Assembly: GCA_003255025.1 (NCBI GenBank)
Contig: QANY01004982.1
Coordinates: 806,591-870,590, forward strand
Direction of reading: 5' to 3'
Source: Datisca glomerata
Taxonomy: Eukaryota > Streptophyta > Magnoliopsida > Cucurbitales > Datiscaceae
DNA: 64,000 bases
Below are positions 22,390-33,400 of the stretch, piece by piece. The translations under genes and the position numbers were made by a program. The notes under the pieces were generated by a model that saw only the letters and a list, made by a program, of their open reading frames with translations, ran no database searches and was not told the origin of the DNA. Every line of letters starts with the position of its first letter. Position 1 is the stretch's first letter.

Positions 22390-24367
22390 TATAGTGGCTT
22401 CAACAGTATGAACGAAGGCATTAATGGCAGTCTCCTCCATGGAAGCGTTTACCCCAGCTTAAACCTCTAGAGGATCATCAAGAGGAACCTGGGAAAGAAC
22501 TTGCATATTTTTATAGCCGGCATAGTAGACCATTTTCTCGGCCTTCTCAAACAGGGCCTGAAACGCATCTTCAGTTTGACTCTCTCATCTCAGCTTTAGA
22601 TCTGGCCAACTCAGCAGCCACCAAATTCTCTTCCGTAGCCCTCAACTTCTCTTCAGATTCTGCCAAACAATTCTCAGTAGTCTCTAAATACTCCTTAGAC
22701 TTCTTTAAGGAGTCAACAACCTTCAAGTGCTCCTCAGCTTCTGTGATTGCATACTGAGCAAGCCTTTCTATAGTGCATTTAAGGCTAGCCTCACTCTTCT
22801 TCAGGCGTTCGTTGTTCGTACCAGGGCGGTCAAGCACACCCTGGCAGTCGGTCACTTTCTTCCGCAATCTGAACATCTCATGCTCCAAAGCAAGATAGTG
22901 CGTTTGAACAGCATTATGGTGAACAAGAACCTAGAAGAAGAAAATCACAAGTATACGCAAACGGAAAATAAAGTAAGAAAAAGATGCAGGACCAAAATAA
23001 TAAAGTGTCTTTCATACCTTCATTACACCATGACTTATGAAGCTGAGTTGGTTCCCAATGGTCATGCCATGAGAAGTCATCATATCCACATCAGACGGAT
23101 AAGGAAGCTTTAAGGAAGCTTTCAGAAGCAGGGATGGGGGAGCGACTAAGAAATGTCTCCATTTCATTAAGCAAGCTCTTCATTCCCCCCTTGAGAGCTG
23201 GAGGAGTTAGTAGGAACAGACTCGTTTTATTCTGACTGCGGAAGAGGTGGAGGAGAAGATGAACACTCTGGGGATCCTCTACCTGGGTGACCCAAGCATG
23301 AGGGACTACGGGATCAGGAGGTGGAAAGAAAGTCGCTCGAGAAGAACTTGGCATGTCCTACCTTTGACGAACATTCCTTTTGTCCACAACCACCTCAATT
23401 ATGTTAGTACAGAGACGCCTTGACACGTCGATATCGGTAGCAAGCCTTCAAAGTAAGGTTTCTCTTTCTTCATCTTCCCGCTTGGAGTCTGTAGAAATGG
23501 AAGTACCCAAAATGGAAAGGGCAATGGTAAGAGGGAAAGGAGGAATGGGAATACCTTGTGGGATTAAAGACGAGGATGTTGGAGTGGACATATGCACGAA
23601 AAGAATTGGAGTTGGGGCAAAGGAAATGTTGACTTCTCTCATTAAGTCAAGGAGTTCAGTCTGATCCCGTTCTTAAAAAGGTAAGCAGCGGAGATTCTTT
23701 CCTCGGATGCCTTGGATAAGTAAGGCTTTTGTTTTTCTTGTAATCTACAAGGAGTAAATCCATTAGTAAGCCGAAAAGAGACAAATAATGGATGAAATTA
23801 AAGAAAGATTGTGGAGCCAAAGCTCCGACAACTTACTGAAAATTGCCCATTTTCTGGGAATTTTCAAGCGGCCATCACTGCCCCAGTTCCTGCCAAATAG
23901 TATGGTATCTCGTTCCCAACCTTTCCCCTTTCAAAATCGTCATTATCAACTTCCCTCTTTGTTCAGATGGAAGAGTGGTGAGGTAGTAACTCTCATCTTG
24001 ACACTTAACTATATATCAATGATGGAGCTCATCTATTCATAAATCTAGGTTATATCTCCTATTCATGGCTTTAAAGTTGAGTAAAACCTATGAGAACTAA
24101 GAGTAGATTGGGATAGGGCAAAGCCAGTATGAAAGAATTCCTGCAGAAATAAGGAAAAGGGAAGTTTAAGGCCTAAGACTATCTATATCAAACTCAAGGT
24201 AATTTGGTAGGGGCCTCTACACGGGATTCCCATGGCATTACTCTCTCCTAGGGCATATATAATGTCTAGTGGAAAGCATCCCGGTGAAAATCTATAAATT
24301 GGTCTAGCTCAGCTTGGGTCCTAACTAGGGGAACGGGAGGTTTGAACTGGGTGCCTTCGTCTTCCAT
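22390..24367 (-). pseudogene. Antisense ORF (aORF) of Tat B with coiled coil
   Basis: Opposite strand to gag-pol, starting at ATG 24365-24367 (MEDEGTQFKPPVPLVRTQAE). The start resembles the aORF of element A. The middle (24250-23100) is interrupted by stops and frameshifts. The C-terminal part at 22571-22888 is open for 105 codons and is a long heptad-rich helix (for example MEHEMFRLRKKVTDCQGVLD, EEHLKVVDSLKKSKEYLETT). Tat-lineage elements are known to carry such an extra ORF of unknown role (Pfam 'putative gypsy type transposon'). Assignment by N-terminal and coiled-coil architecture, not by search. Confidence 0.65.
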
Positions 24368-25764
24368 TACTCAAAAACCCACCAAAATTTATAGAGAAGG
24401 AGGAAGAAGATTAGATCTCACCAAGATTAAGAATTTAAAGTGAGGAAGAAACGAAATGGAGGAAACCTTAACTAAGCTACAGACTCAAAAGAAAAAGGAA
24501 CAACATTTCATAAATCTTGAAAACGGGTAAATGAAAGAATGTCTCGTAGGTACTTGATGGCAGGGAGGTATGATTGACAAGGTGATGAGACGAACCATCG
24601 TCTGAACTGACGAATGAAACGATGACAGCTGGAAAGGAAGGAAGCACTACAGTAAAAATGTGCTTTAATAGCACTGCACGACCACGTTTCTTATGAAAAC
24701 GCTAAGAGAGGTCGTCAATTTTGGGGAAGCTAGTGTGGGGACTAAAATTTCAACCCCGTATAAAATTACTCTCTCAAAACCCTCTTTCTTTCAACCTCTC
24801 TCAAGTCATACCTCTCTTAGCTTCAACCTCATTTCAATGTCAAACAGTGATCTTAGGGCTCAGGAATCAGCTCGCTCTTTCATCTTTCTCTCGAGAAGCT
24901 ATCTCTCATGAAGCTGTCTCTAGTGAATCTCTCATGCATCACCTCTCTTTAACCCTCATAGACTCTACGATGAAGGCTCACAGACAACTCTCTCAACGAC
25001 AAAGGTCACAGAGGGTCTTTTGGGTTCAGATTGATCGAGGGTCTCTCTTAGTATGGTACATCATCCCTCTATGTCTCTCTCTCTCTCTGCTATCTCTATA
25101 TCATCTGTATCTTTTAGCTCACTTTCTCGCTCTCTCTCTACAGGCGACTCGGGCACGCGTGAGCCAGCCGTAAGCTCGTCGTGCTTGGTCATGCGGTGAA
25201 CCCCTTTTAACTGGAGCTCTCCTAGAGTCGTCTGTCAAACCTAGGACTAGAGGGTATTCGACAGTGGGTTTTAATCATAGTCTTTTTTTATAATTAGATA
25301 ACATTTTCTGAGTTAAAAGCTCTAAGTAGATTTATTCTGAAAATATTTATGAGATAATAGGCGGATTTTGCTTCTATCACAGCTTTATCTAAAATTGTTG
25401 ACGTAATTCTAAAATTTTCTAGTTTCTATAGAAGTCCTAGATTTTGATTTAATCGTATCTGTAGAAATCTTGAAATTTATTTTTCCTACTCACCAGCAAT
25501 GAAATAGTCTAGCTCCAATTCAAGAATTTTGTTCACTCATTTAGCAAATTCTTCTTTCCTTGCTTATTTTTTTATCATCTTAATTTGCTTGATAATCTTC
25601 TGGGATATATTCTGTCTAATATGTGGACCTAATCATTTTTATACATCTTATTTCTCATCTGTAATTATCTATCTTTTTTTTTGCAACTAATATGTTGAGT
25701 TAATATTGAAATCTATTAAGATGCACTATAAGTAAGCTGAATTGATTCTATGACTGATGTTTTT

Positions 25765-25836
25765 GCAAGCCTTTGTAGACATACGACTAAGGAAACTTCA
25801 CGAAGCCTTTTCTCAATTTGGTGAAGTTGTTAATGG
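25765..25836 (+). pseudogene. Captured RRM exon fragment
   Basis: KLHEAFSQFGEVVN is readable and followed by a GT donor (aatg|gtttgt). This is the alpha1-beta2 segment of a plant RNA-recognition motif. Upstream residues RHTTKE fit only after a one-base shift, so the exon is already frameshifted. It probably derives from a glycine-rich or organellar RRM protein; the exact parent is unknown. Confidence 0.5.
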
Positions 25837-25964
25837 TTTGTTTTTCTTCTGAATTTGTGCTCTCTCTTGCCTTTTCTTTGATTTCTTTTCCTCTTCATTT
25901 TTAGTTTCTATCTTTAGTTGCTATCTATATGACTAATGTTTTGTGAGTAGTATGAAAGATGTCA

Positions 25965-26068
25965 AAAATGAGTAGAAAATGTGAATACAGATGAAGATCC
26001 TAGTGGTTGGCGCCCTTATTTTACATATGTAGACAACTTGTTGAAAAATATACCAAGAATGAAGGCTT
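25965..26068 (+). pseudogene. SCC3: Captured SCC3 (cohesin subunit) exon, first piece
   Basis: Reads NTDEDPSGWRPYFTYVD and, after a one-base deletion, LVEKYTKNEGLQ, ending at a GT donor (26069). From memory this matches the C-terminal region of plant SCC3/STAG cohesin (…EDPSGWRPY…F…L.EKY.KNEGLQ). The next SCC3 exon lies at 27594 in the same orientation, so a genomic stretch with its intron was captured, not a cDNA. Confidence 0.6.
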
Positions 26069-27593
26069 GCAAGGTATAATTTGTATCGCTCATTATCATT
26101 GTTCGTGAAAAGTGAGAAGAAACTCTTAAGCTTTTTTACTACTTTACACTTTGTGTTCCCCTCTCTCTCATGCACACACACAGACTGGTCACCTTTTTTC
26201 TCTGGTGTCATATAGGTTTGCACTTCCTCTTTCTTTGTATGCATTTGGTGAGAGTTTGTGTCTATTCTCATTGGACGTAGTAGCAAATCATTCTCATTGA
26301 CATTTGTTGATAGGAAGAACACAATTTACTCAAGAAATTAACCTCTTGTTGGATGTGTATCACTCATAAATCATGGACAAAAATGTATAAAGCTTTCACA
26401 ATTGAATTTATTTATTGTCATTGAAGATATAAGTAATCTTTTTGGTCCAACTCTGTTCTTAAGAATCATTTGTTGAGATGAAGACTAAGATCTACTGATT
26501 CTATTAATATTTATTTATTTATAATGAAGGTGCTTATATCTTTGTTTCCTGTAAAAATAAATGAAGGTGCCTTTATCCTTGAAGGAATTCCCAACCACAT
26601 GAGGATTATGTTTCACAAGTTGAAATCATTTGTTTCACTTCATTGGGGCCACATTTTTGAATTTCTTAAAGGAATTTTGTGAGTATGGAATCTATGGATG
26701 AAGAGAAAAAGTTTTTATGTAAAATCGTAGACTGCTGAAATATCTCACCTCCAAATATATCTCTTAGTTAAAAACTTTGCTGCATTTAATTGTTCATTCT
26801 TTTTACTGAAGACTGAAATATCTTTTTGTGCAGTTTTATCTTAAATTTAGATTCAATAGATGATTCAATAGGTTGTTCAAAATCTGGATGAAAACGTAAC
26901 CAAATTGGGTAGCACCATCATTAGAATGGAAATGGTGCCTTTCCGTGATGGAGCAGTGGCGCTTTTGCATGTGTGCTGGTACAAGCATTTTAGTTAATTG
27001 AGGAAAAACTTATAATATGTATATTTTCATGTTCATAATATGTATATTTGCATGTTCTTAATTTAAATACTTGAATTAAAAATCCAGTGTATTTGTTGAT
27101 TAGAACTGAATTATTATCCCATATTTACTTAATTTTAAGATTTGTTTTTATTGCTAATAACATGAACAGTTAAAAGTTATGTACGTTGGTGCATAACTTG
27201 TTGTTTCGTGGTCAGTAATTTATTTCCCATTGAACTTAATTTATGTATTTCTCCTTAGAAAATGGGTTCATAGCATTTGTGCCTTACAATATTCATCTCT
27301 TTATCCGAGTATTTTATATCATTTAGTGTCAATTATCTTGAATTGTTACTCAATAGTGAGGAGTCCAAATAAATTGGTTTTGGCTATGTATTTAATGGGT
27401 TGGTGACTCCACGGTGCTTTGGGTGGAGTGGATTCTTATGCATTTCTGAATTTTGTGTAATGGAATGAGTTAATGAACTATCTTTTTATTGTTACTTCTA
27501 AAATGAAACCTTTGGATCGAATGATGACATTGATTGTTGTCCCTTCTAATCTGATTTTTTCTAGTCTTGGTTAATAAACTAAGGAATGATTGA

Positions 27594-27710
27594 AGATGAG
27601 AAAGGAGCAGTGGTGAGGGGTAAGGGTCGACCCCCTAAATAGCGGAATGTACCGGGAAAAGACTTTTTGATGAGCAAACCTCAAGTGAAGATGAGAATTC
27701 CAATATCTGG
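27594..27710 (+). pseudogene. SCC3: Captured SCC3 exon, second piece (AT-hook-like tail)
   Basis: Reads DEKGAVVRGKGRPPK, a stop, RNVPGK, then after a frameshift RLFDEQTSSEDENSNI. The order GRP.K - R...GK.LFD - acidic SSEDE is that of the basic/acidic C terminus of plant SCC3. It follows the piece at 25965-26068 in order and orientation, separated by 1.5 kb corresponding to an intron (possibly enlarged). Confidence 0.55.
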
Positions 27711-28515
27711 TATAACATGAATGTTAACAGTCGTATGACCTGGAAGTTGCATTTACTCATAATTTTGGATTCAAATTGAAGTAATTTGCTAAAGATGAAT
27801 TGAGTCTGTAAAACTAACAGTCTATCATAGGTGAATTATCTAGAGAGCAAACCATCTTGTCATGAGTCAGGAATTCACTTATTCCTGCGTGCCTAAGCTT
27901 TTTGTCTTTCGCTCTTGCTATCATACCTCGAGTTACAATCATAATTTACTGAATACACATTTGAGTTGATTGTTGTTTCCTGCTAAAATCGAACAATTAT
28001 TTATATTCTTACAAATTCAAGTGAAGAAGAAAGGTATCTGCTGATTGTGAATAATTTTTTATAATGGAATTTTTTCCATGATATAGCTAGTGGAACCTAG
28101 ATAATTGATGCAAGTGATACAATTATTCTATTCCATTACATTAAACATAATTGTGATTGAGTTGTCGCTTTTGTCGTGTATCATAATGTTTACATTTGTG
28201 GACCATGATGATTCTCCTTTTGAACTTCACTTTATTGTTTGTGTTTGTGATTGAAGTTCGTGCAAACATTCTCTTGTCTGTTTCTGACCAATTATTTTAC
28301 TTTTTGTCGAGTATCATAATGTTTACGTTTGCGGACCATGATGATTCTCGTTGAACTTCATTTTTGCGAAGAATATTAGTAGTGAGGTAATTTTAAGATA
28401 TCTTCTTCAATTACAATCATAAAGAATATGGTAACTATTTTGCTTTATGACGAATGTCTCAATTTATTTTCTTATGCAAAATGCAAAAGTCAAGATCCAC
28501 ATCTGTTACATGCAG

Positions 28516-28623
28516 GGTGAGTCTGAAAAAATGTCAGCCAGTGATTCGAATTCTGCAATATACGTAACTGATTCTGCCAAGGATATTAGGAACAATGTTT
28601 GCTTCATAATCAATGCGAATAAC
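28516..28623 (+). pseudogene. Captured tryptophanyl-tRNA synthetase exon fragment
   Basis: After an AG acceptor (acatgcag|GGTGAG) the frame reads GESEKMSASDSNSAIYVTDS then AKDIRNN before decaying into a stop. KMSAS is the class I synthetase ATP-binding signature. The surrounding residues are those of eukaryotic cytosolic TrpRS (KMSASDPNSAI...TD.AK.I..K). The parent enzyme charges tRNA-Trp; this is a single truncated exon. I found no other TrpRS exon in CACTA-1. Confidence 0.75.
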
Positions 28624-28686
28624 TAGAAAACTTTGTCATATCCCTCAAATATATCAAACCACATGAAAAGATGTTAGGGGAAATGA

Positions 28687-28730
28687 CACTACAACAATTA
28701 TGTGCTTTGATAACACATGACAATCGCGTT
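28687..28730 (+). repeat. Second, internal CACTA terminus
   Basis: CACTACAACAATTATGTGCTTTGATAACAC-like sequence parallels the left end of CACTA-1 (CACTACAGTAAAAATGTGCT, then ttaatagcac). Its first 11 bases equal the reverse complement of the right end. Left flank TGA does not match AAG at the right. Confidence 0.65.
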
Positions 28731-28929
28731 TGGGTCAAATTTTTCTGATTTTTATTCGCTAATTTCTCTTGTTTGGCAGATGATGTGTGAAACGTAAAAC
28801 TCTATTGGTTTATTTTCTTGATATTTCTTGTTTTTGGGTTTTCTAGTTTAAAAAATAATTTTTTTCCTTTAAATTTTTCTAAAATTTCAAGGCAACTTCT
28901 TATTTGTTGTTTGTTGTTAGAAATGGTAG

Positions 28930-29120
28930 CCGTAGCAAGAGAAAGTTTCAGCAAGAGAAAGTTCCAGAAGTTCCAGCAGCAAGCCACAAGGTGCTCTTAC
29001 CGCCAACGATACAACGATTCCTGAAGCATCACCAAGGAAATTACCTGCCCCACCACCTCCTCACCAAGGAAAACCACCAAGTGGACCTCCTAGAATACCT
29101 CCACCTTCAGTACGTAGATG
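28930..29120 (+). pseudogene. Proline-rich coding-like fragment (captured?)
   Basis: One plus frame reads TIPEASPRKLPAPPPPHQGK followed by PPSGPPRIPPPSV, a proline-rich stretch like those of formins or cell-wall proteins. Another frame over the same bases is open for 84 codons, so the reading is not certain. Parent gene not recognised. Confidence 0.35.
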
Positions 29121-29459
29121 ACTGTCAACTCCTCTCCTCTTATGGCCAATGGCCCTAGATCCACAAAATTTAAGTGGTGAATTGTATGATTTGTTTAGAT
29201 GTGAACTTACACTAGATTTTGGTTTTTTTGGATAAATTACTTTTGCTTGCTATATGTAAAAAATCAATATATAATTATCATTTTGATATGTAATTTGTAG
29301 TAGACAATTAGTATGTAATAATTTTGACTAATTAAATAAAAAGATATCTGATTTTGTTATTTCGTGATATTTTTTGAAAAGTTATTTATTTTTATATATT
29401 TGTGCAATTGTAAGTATAAGTAATAAAAAAGTTATAAAAAGTATTTTATAACATTAACA

Positions 29460-29875
29460 AAACAATAATGAAAAATGTTATGAAAGACATACGATAGGAT
29501 TTATATAACGCTATGAAAGATATACGATAGCATTTATAAAAGGCAATGGAAGACCTACGATAACATTTATAAAATGCTATGAAAGACTTTCTACAGCATT
29601 TATAAAATGCTATGAATGGATTTTCGTAAACGCTATGAATGGCTTTATAGTGTTTTTAATGCTATGAAAAACGTTTGATAGCATTTATAAATGTTATAAA
29701 AAGCTTTTGATAGCATTTTTTTAAATGCTATCATAGGTTTTTATAGCGTTTAAAAAATACTATAATAGGTAGCAGACTTTTAATAACGTCGGTATACATT
29801 GCATTTTCAGAAACGCTATCAAAATCCTATGATAGCGTTGTTTGGCCGCTATCGTAACCTTTTTTTGTTGTAGTG
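29460..29875. repeat. CACTA-1 right subterminal repeats
   Basis: At least eight direct and inverted copies of a motif like 'atagcatttataaaatgctat' and 'gctatgaaagac' are stacked against the right end. CACTA transposases bind such subterminal repeats. The left end lacks a comparable array. Confidence 0.8.
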
Positions 29876-30237
29876 AAGATGCGCCTTGTCGAATAAAAAA
29901 TTTGGAAATTCATACCATACGTTCCCAATAAAAGTCTGGAAACGGGAAGATGTAGCGGAAAATAGAAATGATGAGAGACAGTTTTGTGTATGTTCCAGGA
30001 GCACGTTAGTGAGAAAAGGAAACGAAGTGACAAATGAAAGCGGTACGCACTCTTCTTACCTATTTCATTAATCACTATCTTTGTATGTTATTTATAATTG
30101 CAGATTCTAACAATGGTGAAAAAGGTAGAAGATCCAATTAATTAAACCTCTTAGCCATAAAGGAAACGCATGACAGCAAGAACTTATCATCATTAAACTA
30201 CAACAATTGAAACTTTGTTTAGTGTAATTGGAGAAAA

Positions 30238-30601
30238 TGAACAGGTATAACCACTAAAGACATGTGTACAAAGAAGAGCCAATCAGAAAGGGATGCAAAG
30301 ATCACCATCATGGTAGAATGTTAAAAGTCCAATCAGGACCGTAGATCCAATCAAGCGACTAGAATTAATCTAGCAGTTAAAGCTAATATGCACGATTCTA
30401 GGAGAATATTCTTGTGATCCCCTCGTATATGTTAAAATTCCTAAAATATGGTGAATATTTCATCCTTAAGAATATAAAGCAAGATTTTGTGAAACTAAAA
30501 AATGTCTATTAATACAAACTAAGAAATTTTATTCTATTGCATCGTTCTTATATTTTCTTCTCTCTTTGCATTTTTGAGTGTGTGAGGAAAAATCTTTTAC
30601 A
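30238..30601 (+). repeat. 3' LTR of Tat element B
   Basis: Starts TGAACAGGTATAACCACTAA and ends TCTTTTACA. Partner of 16919-17339. Element A's antisense ORF resumes immediately after it. Confidence 0.85.
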
Positions 30602-30712
30602 ATTGGGTTTTAGGCTTCCGAAGTCTCCCGTCTTCTAAGAGTTTTTTCATCACTACGGGTTAGCTCTCTCTCAGTTCACCCGAAACACTTATAGGGTCAT
30701 CCTCGTTAATTA
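30602..30712 (+). pseudogene. Tat A antisense ORF, continuation after element B
   Basis: Reads FRLPKSPVF, a stop, then EFFHHYGLALSQFTRNTYRV, the conserved 'P..F....L..YGLAP.Q..PN.WR' block of the plant Tat aORF family. Removing element B joins it to the start at 16726-16913. At about 30700-30715 it runs into minus-strand pol sequence, so the rest of the aORF is deleted. Confidence 0.65.
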
Positions 30713-31600
30713 GTGAATACATTGAGCTTTATTGTTGGACTTTTCTTCCCAGGAGTTTGTCTTTTGGTAATTCCCCACTTGATGGGTAATGGATAATATC
30801 ATTTTGCCAGCTAAGCTCTGCGTCGACTTCAATATCAGCAACGACTGGTAACAGACGTTTTATACTTGGTTCTTCATGAAACTCCACAAGTATATTCCTT
30901 TTATACAGAAGTTGTATTGATGATCCTAATGTGGCCAGAGTGTCTGCTTAGCTATTCTCAGTCCTGGGAATCTATTGGATTATATACCCTTTTAAGAGAT
31001 TCAACATATCCTTTGTCCGTTGGAAGTAATCGATCATTCTTGGATCCTTAGTTGCGAATTCTCATGTGACTTGCTTCATAATTAAAATAAAATCACCATA
31101 GATTTTAACCTTCGTTATTCCTAGCTCAAGTAACATACTTATCCTGCTATCAGAGCTTCATATCCTGCTTCATTATTTGAGGTATAGAAACAGAAAGAGA
31201 TTGATTGCTCCAAAGTTTCTTCAATGGATTTTGTATCCTACTCCTACTCCCGCTCCTCGGTTGTTTGATGCGTCGTCCACAAATAAGATCCACGATTTGT
31301 CCACATTTTTCGTATGGAATTTCATGTCCTGAAATTCTCTATCATGGGTAAAGTCCGCTACAAAATCTACTAACACTTGTCCTTTTTTTAATGTTCTGGG
31401 TTCATAACAGGTCTCATACTGTCCCAACTCAATTATCCATTTTGCTAATCTTCCACTTATATTTGAGGAATGAAGCAAACTCTTAATAGGTGAATCTGTT
31501 AACACCCTAATCGTATGGGCCTGAAAATAGGGTTTTAAGTTTCTCTCCATCGTCACTACTGCTAATATCAATGTCTTCATCCTCTTATACCTCGTTTCTA
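30713..31600 (-). pseudogene. Tat A RNase H and second (archaeal-type) RNase H
   Basis: The minus strand first shows the gypsy RNase H end: RNLKPYFQAHTIRVLTDSPI, GRLAKWIIELGQYE and YEPRTLKKGQVLVDFVADF. A second RNase H follows: WILFVDDASNNRGAGVGVG (31221 on), ELGITKVKIYGD, EFATKDPRMIDYFQ, IPRTENSQADTLATL and the linker VPVEFHEEPSI, ending near LGRKVQQ at about 30725. Tandem RNase H domains are diagnostic of the Tat lineage. Stops occur in the second domain. The integrase that should follow is absent: the sequence passes directly into the aORF. Confidence 0.8.
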
Positions 31601-32842
31601 ATGCTGCAATACATTTTCTAATGAAGTAGACGGGCTTCTATTTTTGGTCTTCTTCTCTGATCAAAACAACACTTACTGTTGTCCATGAAATAGCCACATA
31701 CAAGAGTAATTCTTCTCCTAAAATAGGTTTTGATAACAATGGCGGTGATGCTAGATATTCTTTGATTTTTTTTAAAAGCATCTTCACATTCTTCAGCCCA
31801 GTTGTTTGCGGAATCCTTTTTTAGTTTCGTGAAGAAGATTCTGAATTTATCCGTAGACCTTGAAAGAAATCTATTCAGAGTAGCTAACATTACCATCAAG
31901 ATTTATACTTCTTTGCGAGTTCTTGGGGACTACATTTTCATAATGACCTTTACTTGATCTGCTCGATTCCTCGTTATGTACCAAATAACCCAAGATTTTT
32001 CCAGCCATGACTCCACAGATACATTTTTCAAGATTCAACTTCATGCAGCTTCCTTAGGGTTGAAAAGGCTTCATTCAGATCATTTATATGGTCTAGACAG
32101 TTCTTACTCTTGACTAGCATATCATCCATGTAGACTTTCATTATTGTTCCAATCTGCTCGTAGAAGATTTTGTTTATGAGTCTTTGGCAAGTTACACCTG
32201 TATTCTTCAAACCAGATGACATCACTTTATAACAAAAAATATCATGTTCATTTATGAAAGAAGTTTCTTTCCTAATCAAGTTGGAACATTTTCACATGAT
32301 TCTATCCTAAATAGGCATCCATCAAATTGAGGAGTCATGTCTAGAAGTTGCATCCACCATTTGATATATCTTTGGCAAAGGATAATCATCTTTTAGACAT
32401 GCCTTGTTCAGGTCTATAAAGCTTACACAGATTCTCACTTCATATTTTTCTTTTTCACCATTACTACATTGGCGATCCATTCTGGGTAGTCAACTTCTTT
32501 GATGGAACTGGCCTTCAAAAGTTCATCTTCTTCTTTGATAGCTAAATTCTACTCTAGAACAAAGCTTCTTTTCTTCTGTTTCACAGGTTTAACAGAATGA
32601 TCAATAATTAATCTATGAAAATGATTCCTTCCACGATACTTGACATTTTCTAGGTTGTACTTGCAATAACATCTTTGTTTTTCATCAAGAAGTCTTTTTA
32701 GTTCTTCTTTTTTCTGCTTCTCGAGCTGAGCGCCTATCCTTGTTGCCTATTTTACTTTCATCTTCTATAATACAAGATCAGTGGCTTCTGCCACCTTGTA
32801 TCTAGGGTTAGACGGATCATCGTGTCCACCCTCCTTTGATTG
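31601..32842 (-). pseudogene. Tat A reverse transcriptase
   Basis: The minus strand shows the fingers/palm region (32300-32600, with SSIKEVDYPEWIANVVM-like reading) and TSFINEHDIFCYKVMSSGLK. The catalytic box is YMDDM at 32118-32132, followed by LVKSKNCLDHINDLNEAFST (32028-32279). The thumb/connection (31618-31899) reads TLNRFLSRSTDKFRIFFTKL. Both catalytic Asp codons survive, unlike element B. Stops and frameshifts between blocks make it inactive. Confidence 0.82.
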
Positions 32843-33400
32843 TTATTGATTTACTGCCTTCTCCTTTTTTCCGTTCAGCCTTTTCTTGAGAGTCGCATGT
32901 CTGGCGGATTCTAAGGCTAATATAGCACAACATCGAGCAACAGCTTGATCTCCTTTAATAGTCTTGATTCCATCGAGAGACGGGTATTTCAGCACTTGAT
33001 AATATGTGGATGAAACGACCTTCATTTTGTGTATCCAAGTCCTGCCTAGAATGGCATTGTATGAAGACAACGTATCTAGCACCAAAAATTTGGTTAGATG
33101 ACTAAATGGTTCAGCGTTCACAGGTAACATGATTGTCCCCTTTGAGTAAGTGATTTCTCCGTTAAATCCAATTTACGGTTGTGACGGGCCTTACAATTAT
33201 GGGTTCCCCACTGACATTTTCTCTATCGTTAAATGATGAGGAATGTTGACTGCACTCCCATGATCAATTAGCACCAACATCAGGAGACAATTTCCTACTG
33301 TGATAGTGATCACCAAAGCGGCAATGTATTATCCACCATGATCTTCTAGGTCTAGGTCAACGAATATTAATGGCATAATTTTGTTGCTTTTAGTAGGATA
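32843..33400 (-). pseudogene. Tat A aspartic protease
   Basis: The active-site loop reads VLIDHGSAVNI (about 33240-33290) with the catalytic Asp present. Downstream 32843-33130 is open for 95 codons: NAEPFSHLTKFLVLDTLSSY, NAILGRTWIHKMKVV, GIKTIKGDQAVARC. It is homologous to 19021-19560 of element B. Confidence 0.78.

Larger units (their letters stand above)
24645..29875. mobile_element. CACTA-1 DNA transposon (5.2 kb) with captured gene fragments
   Basis: The left end reads CACTACAGTAAAAATGTGC at 24645. The right end reads TTTTTTTGTTGTAGTG at 29875, which reverse-complements to CACTACAACAAAAAAA. Both sides carry the same 3 bp, AAG (24642-24644 and 29876-29878), the CACTA-type target duplication. 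The right 400 bp is full of subterminal repeats. No En/Spm-type transposase frame is seen. Inside are exon-like pieces related to an RRM protein, SCC3 and TrpRS, plus a proline-rich piece, and a second CACTACAACAA terminus at 28687. It interrupts Tat B. Confidence 0.88.
16919..30601 (+). mobile_element. Tat-lineage Ty3/gypsy retrotransposon B, nested in A
   Basis: LTRs at 16919-17339 and 30238-30601 both begin TGAACAGG and end ...ACA. The flanks are ATTTG at the left (16914-16918) and ATTGG at the right (30602-30606), a target duplication with one mismatch. Plus-strand order is PBS (TTTGGCGCTTTCATTG, 17341 on), gag, protease, RT, integrase, a spacer with tandem repeats, an antisense ORF (minus, 22390-24367) and the 3' LTR. 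CACTA-1 is inserted between the aORF and the 3' LTR. Without it B is about 8.4 kb. RNase H is mostly deleted, and the RT and protease active sites are mutated. Confidence 0.88.

Noticed and set aside
22727..23113. 128-codon plus-strand open frame
   Set aside because: Opposite strand to the heptad-rich aORF of Tat B, which is the better-supported reading.
24721..25173. 150-codon plus-strand open frame near the left end of CACTA-1
   Set aside because: Low-complexity, Ser/Leu-rich reading of CT-rich DNA with no family resemblance and two overlapping open frames; more like captured untranslated sequence.
31221..33130. Independent host genes for the long minus-strand frames
   Set aside because: They carry gypsy protease, RT (YMDD) and tandem RNase H motifs and lie between the paired LTRs of element A.
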